A stretch of 41,255 nucleotides of DNA from Acidimicrobiales bacterium. Lineage in GTDB: Bacteria > Actinomycetota > Acidimicrobiia > Acidimicrobiales > AC-9. Numbering within the stretch: the stretch's first letter is position 1; each line of letters starts with the position of its first letter. This document shows positions 7,091 to 15,400 of this stretch, piece after piece. The DNA lies in NCBI GenBank assembly GCA_036491125.1, contig DASXCO010000109.1, forward strand, positions 1 through 41,255, given 5' to 3'. Position numbers and translations under genes: made by a program. Under the pieces are notes generated by a model. The model worked only from the letters and a program-made list of their open reading frames with translations. It did no database searches and was not told where the DNA came from.

Positions 7091-7714
7091 GTGCTGATCG
7101 TCGTTGCGGCCCTCAAGGGCGGAGTTGGGAAGACGACCGTTGCCGTCGGCCTGGCCGAGGCGGCTGCCGTGGAGCATGGCTCCTCGCTGCTCGTCGACGC
7201 CGATCCGCAGGCCTCGGCCATGCGCTGGTCGGACACGGCGTCCGAGGAGGGCTCCGGGCTCCGGGCGGTCACGGTGGCGCTACCCACCCGGGATCTCCGA
7301 CGTCGCCTGAGTGGGATCGGCGGCGGCTACCCCGTGGTGGTGGTGGACACACCGCCCGGCCAGCTGCCCATCGTCAGCGCCGCCGTGGACCTGGCCGACA
7401 TCGTTGTCGTGCCCTCCCAGACCAGCTGGTCCGACCTCGACCGGCTGGACGGGACCCTGGACCTGGCCCGTGAAGCCCGCGTCCCGGCGATGGTGGTGCT
7501 GAACCGGGTCCGGGCCGGCACCCGGTCCCTGGACGAGGCCACGGCCAGCCTCGAGGAGGCCCGGGTCTGGTTGGCCAAGACCGCCCTCCCCCAGCGAGAG
7601 GCAATCGCCGCCACCTACGGCCGCCGCCCCGGATCGGCCCTCACCTCCCTGACGGGGGAGCTGGTGGCCGAGATCGAGGCGGGGGTCAACACCCGTCGCA
7701 AGCGTCGCCGCTGA
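7091..7714 (+). CDS. ParA/MinD-family ATPase
   Basis: A 207-residue P-loop ATPase with the deviant Walker A motif KGGVGKTT at residues 9-16, VDADPQASA (Walker A-prime region) and VVVDTPPGQ (Walker B). It has no N-terminal DNA-binding extension and no ParB-like partner gene beside it, so it is an orphan relative and not the chromosome partition ParA. Possible roles include positioning of a protein cargo on nucleoid or membrane. The start is a GTG with a leaderless-type -10 box. Confidence 0.85.
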   Translation: MLIVVAALKGGVGKTTVAVGLAEAAAVEHGSSLLVDADPQASAMRWSDTASEEGSGLRAVTVALPTRDLRRRLSGIGGGYPVVVVDTPPGQLPIVSAAVDLADIVVVPSQTSWSDLDRLDGTLDLAREARVPAMVVLNRVRAGTRSLDEATASLEEARVWLAKTALPQREAIAATYGRRPGSALTSLTGELVAEIEAGVNTRRKRRR

Positions 7715-7719
7715 TGAGC

Positions 7720-7739
7720 TGACGGCCTCACCGCCGTCA
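7720..7739 (+). terminator. Hairpin after the ParA-like gene
   Basis: TGACGGC (7720-7726) pairs perfectly with GCCGTCA (7733-7739) across a 6-base loop, six bases after the ParA-like stop. There is no T-tract, so intrinsic termination is only a possibility. Confidence 0.4.
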
Positions 7740-7794
7740 CCCCTCGTCCCCGACGCCGGAACGTGAGAGCATCGGAGAAAAGGGGGCGGTGCAA

Positions 7795-8088
7795 ATGGCC
7801 TTTGTCCAGATCATCGAATTTCGGAGCGGCAACATCGACGGCGTGCTGGGGGTCGGGGAGCAGTGGGAGAAGGCGACCGAAGGGAAGCGGTCAGCGGGCA
7901 GGCGCATGATCTGCCGGGACCGCAAGGACGCCAACCGCTACTTCAACGTGGTCTTCTTCGACTCCTACGAGTCGGCCATGCAGAACTCGGACCTGCCCGA
8001 GACCCAGCGCTTCTCGCAGGAGATGATGAAGTTCGCTGACGGGCCGCCGACCTTCTACGACCTGGACGTGGTCGACGACCGCGCCTGA
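7795..8088 (+). CDS. Small uncharacterised protein, dimeric alpha/beta-barrel-like
   Basis: A 97-residue protein starting MAFVQIIEFRSGNIDGV and containing RYFNVVFFDSYESAMQNSDLPET. The alternation of a strand, helix and strand and the wording of the second strand resemble ABM/EthD-like ferredoxin-fold proteins, but I do not recognise the family. The ATG at 7795 has AAAGGGGG 8 bases upstream and is preferred over the in-frame GTG at 7789, which is only 2 bases from it. It stands alone between two hairpins. Confidence 0.75.
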   Translation: MAFVQIIEFRSGNIDGVLGVGEQWEKATEGKRSAGRRMICRDRKDANRYFNVVFFDSYESAMQNSDLPETQRFSQEMMKFADGPPTFYDLDVVDDRA

Positions 8089-8100
8089 GGTTGCGCCCGG

Positions 8101-8117
8101 GCGGCCATGACGGCCGC
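8101..8117 (+). terminator. Short hairpin after the 97-residue gene
   Basis: GCGGCC (8101-8106) and GGCCGC (8112-8117) pair across a 5-base loop just after the stop at 8088. It is short and lacks a T-tract, so the call is tentative. Confidence 0.3.
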
Positions 8118-8152
8118 GTGACAAACTGGGGTCTCTGCTGGGGAGAGTCCAC

Positions 8153-9205
8153 ATGTCGCACGTCAAACCTGGTTGGCGGCGCGGGATCTGTGCCGCCGCG
8201 ACACTGGCTCTGGCCACGGTCGTCGCCACGGCGGGCGCCAGCACGGCTTCCGCCGGCACCACGGGCGCCGGCACGACGAACGCCGTCGCGTGCGCACCGC
8301 GCCTGCTGGTCCTGTCGGCCATGCCGCTCGAGCTCGACCCGCTGCTGGCGGCGGCGTCAATCGACCCCAGGCGCACGGTGGTACTGAACGGCCGCAGCTT
8401 CTACGAGGGATCCCTGCGGGGGAACGACGTGATCATGTCGCTCACCGGGATCGGGCTCGTCAACGCCAGGCGGTCGGCAGAGGCCGCCTTCGAGCATTTC
8501 CGCTGCGGGGCTCGGCCGGCGATCTCCGGTGTCGTCTTCTCCGGCACCTCGGGTGGCGACTACATCGGTGACGTGATCGTGCCCAGTCGCTGGACCCAAG
8601 ACGGGAGGACGTGGGCCGGCGCCGACCCGGCGATGCTGGCGACGGTCGGCGACATGATCCGCCGCGACGCCGTCAAGCTCGAGCAGTCGACCCCGACCGG
8701 GGATCCCGCCTGCGCCTGTCTGGCGACCCCGAACCTCGTCACACCGGTGCGGGTGACGCACACACCCCAGGTCGAAGTAGGCGGGAACGGACTGAGCACG
8801 GACCCATTCGGCATGCGCGCCCTACCGTGCACCCCTGCGGGAAGTGACGTCTTCGGCTGCACCCCGTGCCGGGAGCCGAACACCGACGCCGTCTCCCAGA
8901 CGGGGCGGTTCGTGTCGGGCGCCGCACCATTCGTCGACCCGAGCTTCGTCCTGGGCTACCAGGCGGCGTCGACCCCGCCACCCGGAAGCTACGTCGAGCA
9001 GGACATGGAGACGGCAGCCGTCTTCCAGGTCGCCGCCACCTACCGAGTGCCCTCCATCGGCTTTCGGGCCGCGTCGGACGGAAAAGGCGACCCCCTCATG
9101 CTGCCCGGCTTCCCTGTCCAGTTCTTCGTCTACAGGCAGCTGGCTGCTGACAACGCCGCGGCCACCGCGTTGGCGTTCCTGTCAGCGTGGGCCGCCCGGC
9201 CCTAG
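8153..9205 (+). CDS. Secreted nucleoside phosphorylase/nucleosidase-like protein
   Basis: A 350-residue protein with a Sec signal peptide: basic [10 protein letters not shown], a hydrophobic [15 protein letters not shown] core, and an Ala-rich cleavage region near residue 34. The mature part has the phosphorylase/MTAN fold signature: [15 protein letters not shown] (first strand), [29 protein letters not shown] (the conserved Met-Glu of the ribose site) and [11 protein letters not shown], where the Asp is the expected catalytic acid. An inserted region (about residues 180-245) carries several Cys ([18 protein letters not shown]), suiting an exported disulfide-bonded protein. SD GGGGAGAG precedes the ATG. 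It could salvage extracellular nucleosides; substrate is not known. Confidence 0.82.
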   Translation: MSHVKPGWRRGICAAATLALATVVATAGASTASAGTTGAGTTNAVACAPRLLVLSAMPLELDPLLAAASIDPRRTVVLNGRSFYEGSLRGNDVIMSLTGIGLVNARRSAEAAFEHFRCGARPAISGVVFSGTSGGDYIGDVIVPSRWTQDGRTWAGADPAMLATVGDMIRRDAVKLEQSTPTGDPACACLATPNLVTPVRVTHTPQVEVGGNGLSTDPFGMRALPCTPAGSDVFGCTPCREPNTDAVSQTGRFVSGAAPFVDPSFVLGYQAASTPPPGSYVEQDMETAAVFQVAATYRVPSIGFRAASDGKGDPLMLPGFPVQFFVYRQLAADNAAATALAFLSAWAARP

Positions 9206-9208
9206 AGT
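9203..9208 (+). promoter_or_regulatory. -10 box (TAGAGT) inside a stop codon
   Basis: TAGAGT begins with the TAG stop of the upstream nucleosidase-like gene and ends 6 bases before the ATG at 9215, so the next gene may have its own leaderless promoter. Confidence 0.4.
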
Positions 9209-9214
9209 TGCCAT

Positions 9215-9622
9215 ATGGCAGACTCCGCCCGCGCCCTGATCAGCGCCATCCTCGCCTTCTCGACCTTGCTGGTGACCGCTGCCTTGTGGCGACACCCTGT
9301 CGCCCTCATAGTGCTCGTTTTTGCCGTGGGGATCGGCATCTTCTTCCTTCGTCCGACCCGCCCGAGCCTGGTCGTCTACGCGGTGGGATTCGTCTTTGGC
9401 CCGACAGCCGAGATCCTGGGGATTCACGCTGGAGCGTGGAGGTATTCGACGAACGATTTCCTCGGTATCCCCATCTGGCTGCCCTTCGTCTGGGGCAATG
9501 CTGCGCTGTTCATACAGAACACGGGCGAGTTCGCGACGAGCGTCCTCTCGCCCCGTCGCCGTCGCGACGCCGTGTCACAGGTGCCATCGCAAGCGAGGCC
9601 GACCGAGCGCGAACGAGTCTGA
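9215..9622 (+). CDS. Small multi-pass membrane protein
   Basis: A 135-residue protein with hydrophobic segments at about residues 6-25, 28-45, 50-68 and 84-100 and a charged C-terminal tail (SPRRRRDAV). The central motif GIHAGAWRYSTNDFLGIPI followed by WLPFVWGN recalls small bacterial membrane proteins related to lycopene-cyclase-like folds, but I cannot name a family. It starts at an ATG 9 bases after the previous gene. Confidence 0.75.
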   Translation: MADSARALISAILAFSTLLVTAALWRHPVALIVLVFAVGIGIFFLRPTRPSLVVYAVGFVFGPTAEILGIHAGAWRYSTNDFLGIPIWLPFVWGNAALFIQNTGEFATSVLSPRRRRDAVSQVPSQARPTERERV

Positions 9623-9646
9623 GAGCAGTCACGGCGCAGCGGCGGC

Positions 9647-9674
9647 TTGACAGCGCCCGGCACCGGGAGATAAT
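9647..9674 (+). promoter_or_regulatory. Near-consensus sigma-70-type promoter
   Basis: TTGACA (9647-9652), a 16-base spacer and GATAAT (9669-9674), 8 bases before the ATG at 9683. It is the closest match to consensus seen in the window and predicts strong, leaderless expression of the gene downstream. Confidence 0.75.
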
Positions 9675-9682
9675 GAAAGTGC

Positions 9683-10342
9683 ATGAAAGATCACCAAGCT
9701 CTCCCGACAGGTATGGGGGCGACGCTCATCGTCGTCCCTTGGCCCGACGTGGTCATCGATGCCCTCGGCCACGACCCCCGCTCGCCCTATGTGGAGACCT
9801 ACTGGCTCGCGGTCCTCGGCCCCTCGACGACCTGGCTGCTGCGCCGTCTGGCCTACCGCCTCGAGGCCGAGCCCGACGGCTTCTCCCTCGACTTGCCCGA
9901 GACGGCCCGCAGCCTCGGTCTGGGCGCCAAGGGCGGTCGCCATTCCCCCTTCGTCCGGGCCCTCGGTCGGTGCGTGGCCTTCGAGCTGGCCAGGCCGGAG
10001 AGCTACGACAGTCTGGCCGTTCGGCGCCGCATCCCGCCGCTCAACCGCAGGCAGGTCCTCCACCTGCCGGAGACACTGCAGCACAGTCACCGGCGGTGGC
10101 AGGAGGCACAACTGGGCCCCGCTGCGGAGGAGAAGCAGCGTCATCGTTCGCGCCAGCTGGCGCTCAGCCTGTGCCAGCTGGGCGAGGACCACGAGGCCGT
10201 CGAGCGCCAGCTGCGGCGGTGGCGGTTCTCGCCCGCGCTGGCGACGGAGTCGACCGCCTGGGCGTGGGCACGCCGGCCGGCCGTCAACGCGGCGCCGACG
10301 GCTCCCGACGCGGCGCCTCGAACAGCGACACCAACTCGATGA
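9683..10342 (+). CDS. Uncharacterised actinobacterial protein
   Basis: A 219-residue protein with no signal peptide or membrane segment. The first part reads GATLIVVPWPDVVIDALGHD, followed by LGPSTTWLLRRLAYRLE, which looks like a short winged-helix or helical module, and SLGLGAKGGRHSPFVRALGR. The C-terminal half is rich in Arg and Gln and ends in a Pro/Ala tail. I do not recognise a named family. A near-consensus promoter immediately precedes it. Its 3' end overlaps the convergent aminopeptidase gene by 59 bases. Confidence 0.8.
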   Translation: MKDHQALPTGMGATLIVVPWPDVVIDALGHDPRSPYVETYWLAVLGPSTTWLLRRLAYRLEAEPDGFSLDLPETARSLGLGAKGGRHSPFVRALGRCVAFELARPESYDSLAVRRRIPPLNRRQVLHLPETLQHSHRRWQEAQLGPAAEEKQRHRSRQLALSLCQLGEDHEAVERQLRRWRFSPALATESTAWAWARRPAVNAAPTAPDAAPRTATPTR

Positions 10343-11789
10343 GGGTGCGCACGCCGAAGCCGGTGGCTCCCTTGCGCGTGTAGCCCTCGTCGGAGTCCGA
10401 GCGCGCCGGTCCGGCGATATCCAGGTGCGCCCAGGGGACCCCGTCGACGAACTCGCCCAGGATGAGGCCAGCCGTGAGGGCCCCGCCGGCGCCGGCGGGT
10501 GAAGAGATGTTCTTCATGTCCGCCACCTCTGACTCGATGCCCTTGCGATACTCCTCGGGTAGCGGAAGGTGCCAGACGAGCTCGCCGGCCCGTTCGGACG
10601 CCGTTCGTACCTGGCTCACGAGCTCCTCGCTGTTGCCCATGACGCCGGCGATCTGGCGGCCGAGGGCAACGACGCAGGCGCCGGTGAGGGTCGCGATGTC
10701 GACGATGGCGTCAGGAGCGGCCTCGGCCGCCAGCGAGAGCCCGTCGGCCAGGACCAGTCGCCCCTCGGCGTCGGTGTTGAGCACCTCGATCGTCTTGCCG
10801 TTCCGGATCTTCAGCACATCCCCTGGCTTGACGGCTCGGCCACCGGGCATGTTCTCGGTGGTCGGCATGATGGCGATCACCTTGACCCCGACATCGAGGT
10901 CGGCGAGGGCCGACATGGTGGCGAGCACGGCGGCGGCCCCGCTCATGTCCGTCTTCATCGTCATCATCCCGTCGGCGGTCTTGATCGACAGCCCTCCGGA
11001 GTCGAACGTGATGCCCTTGCCCACGAGAGCGACGGTCGGTATGTCCCCGTCACCGGCGCCAGACGCGGGGTTCGAGGGCTCATAGACGAGCTCGATCAGG
11101 CGAGGCGGCTCGTCCGAGCCCTGCGCCACGCCGGCCAGCCCGCCCAGGCCCTCGCTGGCGATCGCCACCTCGTCGAGGACGGTCACCGACATGCCGTGCC
11201 GGTCGGCCAGCTCCCGGGCCACCTCGGCGAGGCGCCTCGGCGTCATCGCCCCGGCGGGCTCGTTGACCAGATCACGGGCCATGGAGACCGCTTCGGCGAT
11301 TCGGGCGCCCCGCGCCACGCCAGCTCCAAGCTTGGTGACGTCGTCCCCGACAACCGACACACGCTCGAGCCGACTCGGCTTCGCCTGAGCCTTGTAGGTC
11401 GTGAACTGGTAAGCGGCCAGAGACATCCCCTCGGCTACCGCTTCGGCGGCCTCGGCGGCGTCGAGGCCCGCTGGTCGTGACCCCGGGAGGCTGAAGGCCG
11501 CCGTCGCCGCTTGCCAGGAGGTCCGGGCGAACGCAGCGCCTGCCTTCCGAAAGCTCTCCCGCCCCACCTCACCGGGCGCGCCCAGACCGACCGCCACGAC
11601 GGTGACGCCATCATCGCCCTGCATCGGCAGGGCCTCACCCGCTTTGGCGTCGAAGCCCCGCTGCTCGCAGTACCGGCGGTCGATCTCGACCGGAGCTCCG
11701 GGGATCGGGTCGAGGCCCGCGAACACAGGGACGGCGACGGCATCCAGGTTGTCCGGAACCTCGCTGGCGGTGGAGAAGGCGATCGTCAT
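10284..11789 (-). CDS. pepA: Leucyl aminopeptidase (M17 family)
   Basis: A 501-residue cytosolic aminopeptidase that removes N-terminal residues from peptides using two metal ions. The M17 motifs are clear: VGKGITFDSGGLSIK, MKTDMSGAAAV, and the signature NTDAEGRLVLADGL. The N-terminal domain (MTIAFSTASEVPDN onwards) is poorly conserved as expected. The ATG at 11789 has a strong AAGGAG site upstream and shares one base with the upstream adenosyltransferase's TGA (TGATG), so the two are probably co-transcribed. Apparent upstream extension lies within that gene and is discarded. The length fits the family (about 500). Confidence 0.93.
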   Translation of the reverse strand: MTIAFSTASEVPDNLDAVAVPVFAGLDPIPGAPVEIDRRYCEQRGFDAKAGEALPMQGDDGVTVVAVGLGAPGEVGRESFRKAGAAFARTSWQAATAAFSLPGSRPAGLDAAEAAEAVAEGMSLAAYQFTTYKAQAKPSRLERVSVVGDDVTKLGAGVARGARIAEAVSMARDLVNEPAGAMTPRRLAEVARELADRHGMSVTVLDEVAIASEGLGGLAGVAQGSDEPPRLIELVYEPSNPASGAGDGDIPTVALVGKGITFDSGGLSIKTADGMMTMKTDMSGAAAVLATMSALADLDVGVKVIAIMPTTENMPGGRAVKPGDVLKIRNGKTIEVLNTDAEGRLVLADGLSLAAEAAPDAIVDIATLTGACVVALGRQIAGVMGNSEELVSQVRTASERAGELVWHLPLPEEYRKGIESEVADMKNISSPAGAGGALTAGLILGEFVDGVPWAHLDIAGPARSDSDEGYTRKGATGFGVRTLIELVSLFEAPRREPSAPR

Positions 11790-12352
11790 CAGGACTCCTT
11801 GCGTGGCTGGCGTCTCTTGCCCCCCGAGCGACTGGGCAGATGCTCGTCCTCCTGCCACCGGGCCATCGTCCAGCACAGGTCGGACAGGCGGTTGAGGTAC
11901 GGGCCGACCTGCGACCCCTCGACGAAGGACAGGGACAGCCGCTCGGCTCGCCGCACGACCGTGCGGGCGGTGTCCAGGAGGGCGGCCACGCGGGTCTGTC
12001 CCGGCACCACGAACTCGGTCGGCATCTCGAAGCTGTCGTCGAGGGCGTCGATCCGGGCTTCCAGGGCGGTCACCATGTCGGGGGTGACCAGGCTCACGCC
12101 CGGCGTCAGCTTGTGCAGGTTGTCGGGCGCCGTCGCCACCTCGGCCATGAGGACCCACAGATCCCGCTCCAGGCCGATCAGCAGCTCGTCGAGCTCCGAG
12201 CCCCGCTCCGCCTCGGCCCGGGCGACACCCAGGGCAGCCTGGGCCTCGTCAACCGCCCCGTTGAGGTCGATGGTGGCGGAGTCCTTGCGCACCCGACCGC
12301 CGTACAGGAGGCCCGTGGTGCCGTCGTCGCCACGCCTGGTGTAGATCTTCAC
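11789..12352 (-). CDS. Cob(I)alamin adenosyltransferase, PduO/MMAB type
   Basis: A 187-residue enzyme that transfers the adenosyl group of ATP to cob(I)alamin to make adenosylcobalamin. The N-terminal ATP-binding motif YTRRGDDGTTGL, the LNGAVDEAQAALG segment and the C-terminal RTVVRRAERLSL and YLNRLSDLCW motifs place it in the PduO/MMAB family. Its start is a GTG, 9 bases after a TAGATT box. It diverges from metH, so two cobalamin-related genes share an 83-bp control region, and it is followed by pepA. Confidence 0.93.
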   Translation of the reverse strand: MKIYTRRGDDGTTGLLYGGRVRKDSATIDLNGAVDEAQAALGVARAEAERGSELDELLIGLERDLWVLMAEVATAPDNLHKLTPGVSLVTPDMVTALEARIDALDDSFEMPTEFVVPGQTRVAALLDTARTVVRRAERLSLSFVEGSQVGPYLNRLSDLCWTMARWQEDEHLPSRSGGKRRQPRKES

Positions 12353-12361
12353 GGCAGACTC

Positions 12362-12367
12362 AATCTA
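12362..12367 (-). promoter_or_regulatory. -10 box (TAGATT) of the cobalamin adenosyltransferase gene
   Basis: TAGATT ends 9 bases before the GTG at 12352. The intergenic region is only 83 bp, too short for a cobalamin riboswitch, and none is apparent. Confidence 0.45.
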
Positions 12368-12420
12368 CCGGTGGGCGGGCGGCGCGCCGGGCGGCGGCGA
12401 GGGTCGGGCACGACCCCCGG

Positions 12421-12426
12421 TAACCT
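12421..12426 (+). promoter_or_regulatory. -10 box (TAACCT) of metH
   Basis: TAACCT ends 9 bases before the metH ATG, a leaderless arrangement. The same box and spacing recur before the gene that starts at 33474. Confidence 0.45.
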
Positions 12427-12435
12427 GAACCGGCA

Positions 12436-15400
12436 ATGACCAGCTATCTCGAGGCCGTGGCCGAGCGCGTCGTCGTGTTCGACGGCGCCATGGGCACCAG
12501 TCTGCAGCTGGCCGGGCTCGGCCCGGACGACTTCGGCGGCGCCCAGCTCGAGGGCTGCAACGAGGTGCTGGTCAGCACCAGGCCCGACCTGGTGGCCGGC
12601 GTGCACCGGTCGTTCCTCGAGGTCGGCGTGGACGTGGTCGAGACGGACACCTTCGGCGCCTTCCCCACCGTCCTCACCGAGTACGGCATCGCCGACCGGG
12701 CCCACGAGCTCAACCTGGCCGCCGCCCGCCTGGCCCGGGAGGTCGCAGACGGCTACGCCAGGCCCGACCGACCCCGCTGGGTCGCCGGGAGCATCGGCCC
12801 CGGTACCAGGTTCCCCTCGCTGGGCCAGATCCGGCTGGCCGAGCTACGGGATGCCTACGAGGTGCAGGCCCGGGCGCTCCTCGAGGGCGGCGTGGACCTT
12901 TTCGTCATCGAGACCGTGTTCGACCTGCTCCAGGCCAAGGCGGCCATCATCGCCTGCCGTCGGGCCATGGCGGCCGTCGGACGGCAGGTTCCCATCCAGG
13001 TCCAGGTCACCATGGAGCTCACCGGGAGGATGCTCCCGGGCACGGAGATCGGGGCTGCGCTGTGCGCGCTGGACGCCATGCGGCCCGACCTCATCGGCCT
13101 CAACTGCGCCACCGGGCCGGCCGAGATGGGCGAGCACCTGCGCCACCTCTCCCACCACGCCCGGATGCCCATCTCGTGCCAGCCCAATGCCGGTCTGCCG
13201 TCGGTCGTCGAGGGCCGCATGCACTACGACCTGACGCCCGAGCAGCTGGTCGAGTTCCATCGGCGGTTCATCACTGATCTGGGCGTGTCGGTCGTCGGAG
13301 GGTGCTGCGGCACGACTCCCGAGCACCTTCGCCAGGTGGTGGACAGCTGTGGCGGGCTGACGCCGGCGCACCGCTCCCCCGAACCCGAGCCCGGCGCCGC
13401 CTCGCTGTACACGAACGTCCCCTTCGCGCAGGAGACGTCGTTCCTGGTGGTGGGCGAGCGCACGAACGCCAACGGCTCGAAGCGCTTCCGCGAGGCGATG
13501 CTGGCCGAGGACTGGGACACCACCACGGCCATGGCCCGCGACCAGGTCAAGGAGGGCGCCCACCTCATCGACGTGTGCGTCGACTACACCGGCGCCGACG
13601 GCCGGGCCGACATGGAGCAGGTGGCGAGCCGCCTGGCCACCCAGGCCAGCCAGCCCATCGTGCTCGACTCGACCGAGGCCGAGGTGGTGGAGACGGGGCT
13701 CTCGTGGATCGGCGGGAGAGCCGTGCTCAACTCGGTGAACCTGGAAGACGGCGACGCGCCCGGAACGAGGCTCGACCGCTTCCTCTCCCTGGCCCGGGAG
13801 TACGGGGCCGCTGTCGTGTGCACCTGCATCGACACCGAGGGCCAGGCGCGGACCGCTGACTGGAAGCTGCGGGCGGCCCGCGCCATCCACGACATCGCCG
13901 TGGGCCGCTACGGGCTCGAGCCGTCCGATCTCCTGTTCGACCCCCTCGCCCTGCCGTTGTCGACGGGCATGGAGGAGAGCAGGCGCGACGGTATCGAGAC
14001 CATCGAGGGGATCCGCCGCATCAAGGCCGAGCTACCCGGCGTGTACACGATCCTCGGCCTCTCCAACGTGTCCTTCGGCCTCACTCCCGCCGCCCGCCAC
14101 GTGCTCAACTCGGTGTTCCTGCACGAGTGCGTCGACGCCGGCCTCGACGCCGCCATCGTGCACGCCGGCCGCATCCTCCCCCTCAATCGGATCGACGACC
14201 GCCAGCGGCAGGTCTGCCTCGATCTCGTCTACGACCGCCGCAGCGAGGGCTACGACCCCCTTGGCGAGCTGCTGTCGCTCTTCGAGGGCGTGTCGTCGAG
14301 CGCCACGTCGAGTGCCGAGGACCGCAGCGACTGGAGCCTCGAGCGCCGGCTCGAGCAGCGCATCGTCGACGGTGATCGCAACGGCCTCGAGCCCGAGCTG
14401 GACCAGGCGCTCGGCGACGGCTGGTCGGCCCTCGGCATCGTCAACGACCTCCTGCTGGCCGGGATGAAGACGGTCGGCGACCTGTTCGCCTCGGGCGAGA
14501 TGCAGCTCCCGTTCGTCCTCCAGTCGGCCGAGACGATGAAGGCCGCGGTGGCCCACCTGGAGCCGCACATGGAGCACGACGACCAGGGAGGCAAGGGTCG
14601 CGTGGTGCTGGCCACGGTCAAGGGCGACGTGCATGACATCGGCAAGAACCTGGTCGACATCATCCTCACCAACAACGGTTACGAGGTGCACAACCTCGGC
14701 ATCAAGGTGTCGATCGGCGAGATGATGGCCAAGGCCGAGGAGGTGGATGCCCACGCGCTGGGCATGAGCGGTCTACTCGTCAAGTCGACCCTGATCATGC
14801 GGGAGAACCTCGAAGAGATGAACGGTCGAGGGCTCTCTCGCCTGCCCGTGCTGCTCGGCGGGGCCGCCCTCACCCGCACCTACGTCGAACGGGATCTGCG
14901 CGAGGTCTACGAGGGCCGCCTCTTCTACGGCCGCGACGCCTTCGAGGGCCTGCGCACGATGGACCGCCTGCGGGAGCTCCAGCGCACCGGCGAGAACGAC
15001 CCGAGCTTCGGCCGCGAGCCGGGTGGTCGGGACCTGCCTCCGCGCAAGAGCCAGCGGCCGGCCGAGGTCAGCCCCGACGAGATCCCCGCCCGGTCGCCCG
15101 AGGTGGCGACGGACAACCCGGTCTTCGACCCGCCCTTCGTCGGATCGGAGCTGGCCAAGGGGGTCGCCATCGACGAGATCGCCGCCTATCTGAACGAGAC
15201 GGCGCTGTTCCGCAACCAGTGGGGGTACCGACCCGAGCGAGGCGAGCCCGACGCCGAGTTCAAGACCCGCGTCCGCGCCGTGCTGCGCGACCAGCTGGCC
15301 GAGGCGCGGGCCAGTGGTGTCCTGGTTCCCCAGGTGGCGTGGGGCTACTTCGCTGCCAACGCCGACGGCGACGACCTGGTGATCTGGAAGGACGAGGCCC

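Noticed and set aside
11790-12158. N-terminal extension of pepA to 624 residues
   Set aside because: It overlaps the cobalamin adenosyltransferase gene and is not aminopeptidase-like; the ATG at 11789 has a strong ribosome binding site.
12353-12435. Cobalamin riboswitch upstream of metH
   Set aside because: Only 83 bases are available between the divergent starts, and no B12-box-like sequence is seen.
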